Source: Pontimonas sp. (GTDB taxonomy: Bacteria; Actinomycetota; Actinomycetes; Actinomycetales; Microbacteriaceae). Taken from it: a stretch of DNA of 7,882 bases. The translations under genes and the position numbers were made by a program. This document shows positions 6,568 to 7,882 of this stretch, one piece after another; position 1 is the first letter of the stretch; the number at the start of each line of letters is the position of its first letter. Under the pieces are notes generated by a model that ran no database searches, had not been told where the DNA came from, and saw nothing but the letters and a program-made list of their open reading frames with translations. The stretch covers positions 1 to 7,882 of the forward strand of contig JAIOWW010000050.1 of NCBI GenBank assembly GCA_021741925.1. Reading direction: 5' to 3'.

Positions 6568-6583
6568 GTTACATCCGTGTAAC
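6568..6583. promoter_or_regulatory. Candidate operator upstream of livK (GTTAC-n6-GTAAC palindrome)
   Basis: GTTACATCCGTGTAAC is a perfect 6-base inverted repeat with a 4-base spacer. Read as half-sites it is GTTAC-n6-GTAAC, matching the gTnAc-n6-GaAAc layout of GlnR sites at 9 of 10 specified bases if n is ignored. The left half, GTTACATC, recurs upstream of livH at 989-996. That it binds a regulator is inferred. Confidence 0.45.
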
Positions 6584-6605
6584 GGGCTGAAGCCAGGTAA
6601 ACCCG

Positions 6606-6637
6606 CAAAAAGCCCCGAAAGTCAGTGATTAGCGGGG
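6606..6637 (-). terminator. Intrinsic terminator of rarD, overlapping its stop codon
   Basis: On the minus strand CCCCG (6637-6633) pairs with CGGGG (6617-6613) across a 15-base loop, followed after one C by TTTTT (6610-6606 with the flanking base). The stem lies partly inside the last codons of rarD. The loop is long and the stem only 5 bp, so confidence is moderate. It sits between rarD and the livK control region and would insulate livK from read-through. Confidence 0.5.
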
Positions 6638-7536
6638 TTGAGCAACCGGTTGCGACGGTGTGTGAGGGCATCAATGCTGAGAATTACCAGAGCAACCCAG
6701 ACCAACGAGAAGCCAATCCAGCGTTCCAGAGGCATCGGCTCGCCCATGATCGCTACCCCAAAAGTGAACTGCATCACTGGTGCTAGGTACTGCATCAAGC
6801 CGATAACGGACAGGGGAAGACGGCGTGCCGCAGCGCCAAAAAACAGCAAAGGAATCGAGGTCACTGCTCCCGCCATCAGCAACAACGCCGTGTGACCGGG
6901 ACCGAGCGTTCCCAGAGTCAGGCCACTGCTCAGGTAGACCCAGACCAGCAGTCCCAGGGCAATGGGCGTGAGCCAGAGAGTCTCCAGGGTCAGACTGTCC
7001 AGAGACTTGACCGCCGGCCCCATGCGGTTTTTCACAAAACCGTAAAACCCAAATGAGAACGCGAGCGTCAAAGAAATCACGGGTACTGATCCGTACCCGA
7101 CTGCGAGTACGACAACCGCCACCACTGCGAGGGCAAGAGCGCTCCATTGCAGGGGGCGCAACTTCTCTTTCAACACGACGACTCCCAACGCCACCGTCAC
7201 TAGGGGGTTGATGAAATAGCCGAGCGCCGCCTCCACGATGAATTGGTTCAATGACGCGTAGACATAGACCGACCAGTTGATCAGGATCAAAACGGCGGCC
7301 ATTGCCGATAGCTTCAAGATGTCGCGATCCCGCAGGAGCGCTGCCGTTCGCGGCAACCTGCGCATGATGGCCAAAATCACCACACAAAAGATCAGGGACA
7401 AGACAATACGAAACGCAAGAATTTCGATGGGCCCACTGGGGTCGAGCGCCACGAAGTAGGCGGGGAGGAGCCCCCAGAGCCCATATGCGGCAGCAGCGGC
7501 AAGGAAACCGTCTCTCTGGCGGGTGGACTCATTCAC
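6622..7536 (-). CDS. rarD: RarD family transporter (EamA/DMT superfamily)
   Basis: A 304-residue membrane protein of the drug/metabolite transporter superfamily, of normal length and with about ten hydrophobic segments in two EamA-like halves. Family hallmarks are AAAYGLWGLLPAYF near the N-terminus, EILAFRIVLSL (38-48), INWSVYVYA (86-94), EAALGYFINPL (102-112) followed by VVLKEKLRPLQW, and in the second half GAVTSIPLLFFGAAARRLPL and GLMQYLAPVMQF. It ends in a basic cytoplasmic tail (HRRNRLLNPANH). The E. coli name comes from a chloramphenicol-related phenotype; the transported substrate is not established. The start is GTG 7536: a TAG lies four codons upstream in frame, so it cannot be longer, and only a very close GAGG (two bases away) precedes it. 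A TATAGC box 8 bases upstream suggests a leaderless message. There is no evident functional link to the liv genes. Confidence 0.92.
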   Translation of the reverse strand: MNESTRQRDGFLAAAAAYGLWGLLPAYFVALDPSGPIEILAFRIVLSLIFCVVILAIMRRLPRTAALLRDRDILKLSAMAAVLILINWSVYVYASLNQFIVEAALGYFINPLVTVALGVVVLKEKLRPLQWSALALAVVAVVVLAVGYGSVPVISLTLAFSFGFYGFVKNRMGPAVKSLDSLTLETLWLTPIALGLLVWVYLSSGLTLGTLGPGHTALLLMAGAVTSIPLLFFGAAARRLPLSVIGLMQYLAPVMQFTFGVAIMGEPMPLERWIGFSLVWVALVILSIDALTHRRNRLLNPANH

Positions 7537-7544
7537 CGCCTCAG

Positions 7545-7550
7545 GCTATA
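7545..7550 (-). promoter_or_regulatory. Candidate -10 box of rarD (leaderless start)
   Basis: TATAGC on the minus strand matches 4-5 of 6 positions of TATAAT and ends 8 bases before the GTG start codon. At that distance transcription would begin at or next to the GTG. No clear -35 is visible 17 bases upstream. Confidence 0.35.
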
Positions 7551-7573
7551 CCCGGAATTTCGCCCTTAACACC

Positions 7574-7605
7574 AGAAGGCCCACACAGTGTGTGGGCCTT
7601 CTTTT
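7574..7605. terminator. Hairpin terminator downstream of groES
   Basis: AGAAGGCCCACAC (7574-7586) pairs over 13 bases with GTGTGGGCCTTCT (7590-7602) around an AGT loop. A T run follows on the plus strand (7602-7605), but on the minus strand, the direction of groES, the hairpin is followed by GGTGTTAA with no real T run. It most likely ends groES transcription 20 bases after the stop, just ahead of rarD. Confidence 0.65.
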
Positions 7606-7621
7606 ACAGTTGTTTTTGCTC

Positions 7622-7882
7622 TTAGCGCTCCACGATGGCAAGCACGTCGCGAGCCGACAGGACGAGATACTCGTCTGCGCCGAACTTCACTTCAGTGCCG
7701 CCGTACTTCGAGTAGAGCACGCGATTTCCCACAGCAACATCCATGGGAACTCGGTTGCCATTGTCATCGAAGCGACCGGGACCTACCGCGACAACTTCGC
7801 CTTCCTGAGGCTTTTCTTTCGCGGTGTCAGGAATGACCAAACCAGAAGCAGTGGTCTGCTCTGCTTCGACCTGCTTGATCAC
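7622..7882 (-). CDS. groES: Co-chaperonin GroES (Cpn10), C-terminal 86 residues (start outside window)
   Basis: The heptameric lid of the GroEL chaperonin, in the cytosol. The visible residues run VIKQVEAEQTTASGLVIPDT and onward. They include the mobile loop that binds GroEL (TTASGLVIP, with the hydrophobic LVI tripeptide), KEKPQEGEVVAVGPGR, the roof-hairpin region around DDNGNRVPMDVAVGNRVLYSKYGG and the closing EYLVLSARDVLAIV. Family members are usually about 97-100 residues, so roughly 11-13 N-terminal residues (normally ending in LxDR) lie beyond the right edge; the GTG codon at the edge is an internal valine and not the start. The reading frame is intact. In most bacteria groL lies next to groES, but nothing of it is visible here. 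Confidence 0.96.
   Translation of the reverse strand: MIKQVEAEQTTASGLVIPDTAKEKPQEGEVVAVGPGRFDDNGNRVPMDVAVGNRVLYSKYGGTEVKFGADEYLVLSARDVLAIVER

Overview
The window looks like ordinary chromosomal DNA from an actinobacterium, most likely Micrococcales and perhaps Microbacteriaceae. The reasons are the moderately high GC content, GTG and TTG start codons, an actinobacterial-type Liv transporter, and GC-rich terminator hairpins. The lineage comes from recognising protein style, not from a search. There are no tRNA or rRNA genes, transposases, CRISPR arrays or phage genes.

Layout from left to right: the first 901 bases hold the 5' two thirds of guaB (IMP dehydrogenase) on the minus strand, cut by the window edge. 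A divergent control region (902-1123) follows. Then comes a tight plus-strand operon, livH-livM-livG-livF (1124-5057), encoding two permeases and two ATPases of a branched-chain amino acid type (HAAT family) ABC importer. A 146-base gap with two hairpins separates it from the convergent minus-strand gene livK (5204-6466), the lipoprotein that should supply substrate to that importer. Further along, still on the minus strand, are rarD, an EamA-family 10-TM transporter (6622-7536), and the 3' part of groES (7622-7882), cut by the right edge.

How they work together: LivK, anchored outside the membrane by a lipid, captures an amino acid or related solute. LivH and LivM form the channel, and LivG and LivF drive it with ATP. 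The binding protein has its own promoter on the opposite strand, which would allow it to be made in excess over the channel. The two transcription units nevertheless share a GTTACATC-type motif upstream, so they may be co-regulated.

The most interesting features are (1) a LivH that carries a signal peptide and an extracytoplasmic beta-sandwich domain of carboxypeptidase-regulatory/Cna-B type ahead of the normal permease, and (2) repeated GTNAC elements at 11- and 22-base spacing in front of both livH and livK, resembling GlnR boxes. I found no clear sign of a wholly new system; guaB, groES, rarD, livM, livG and livF are ordinary.
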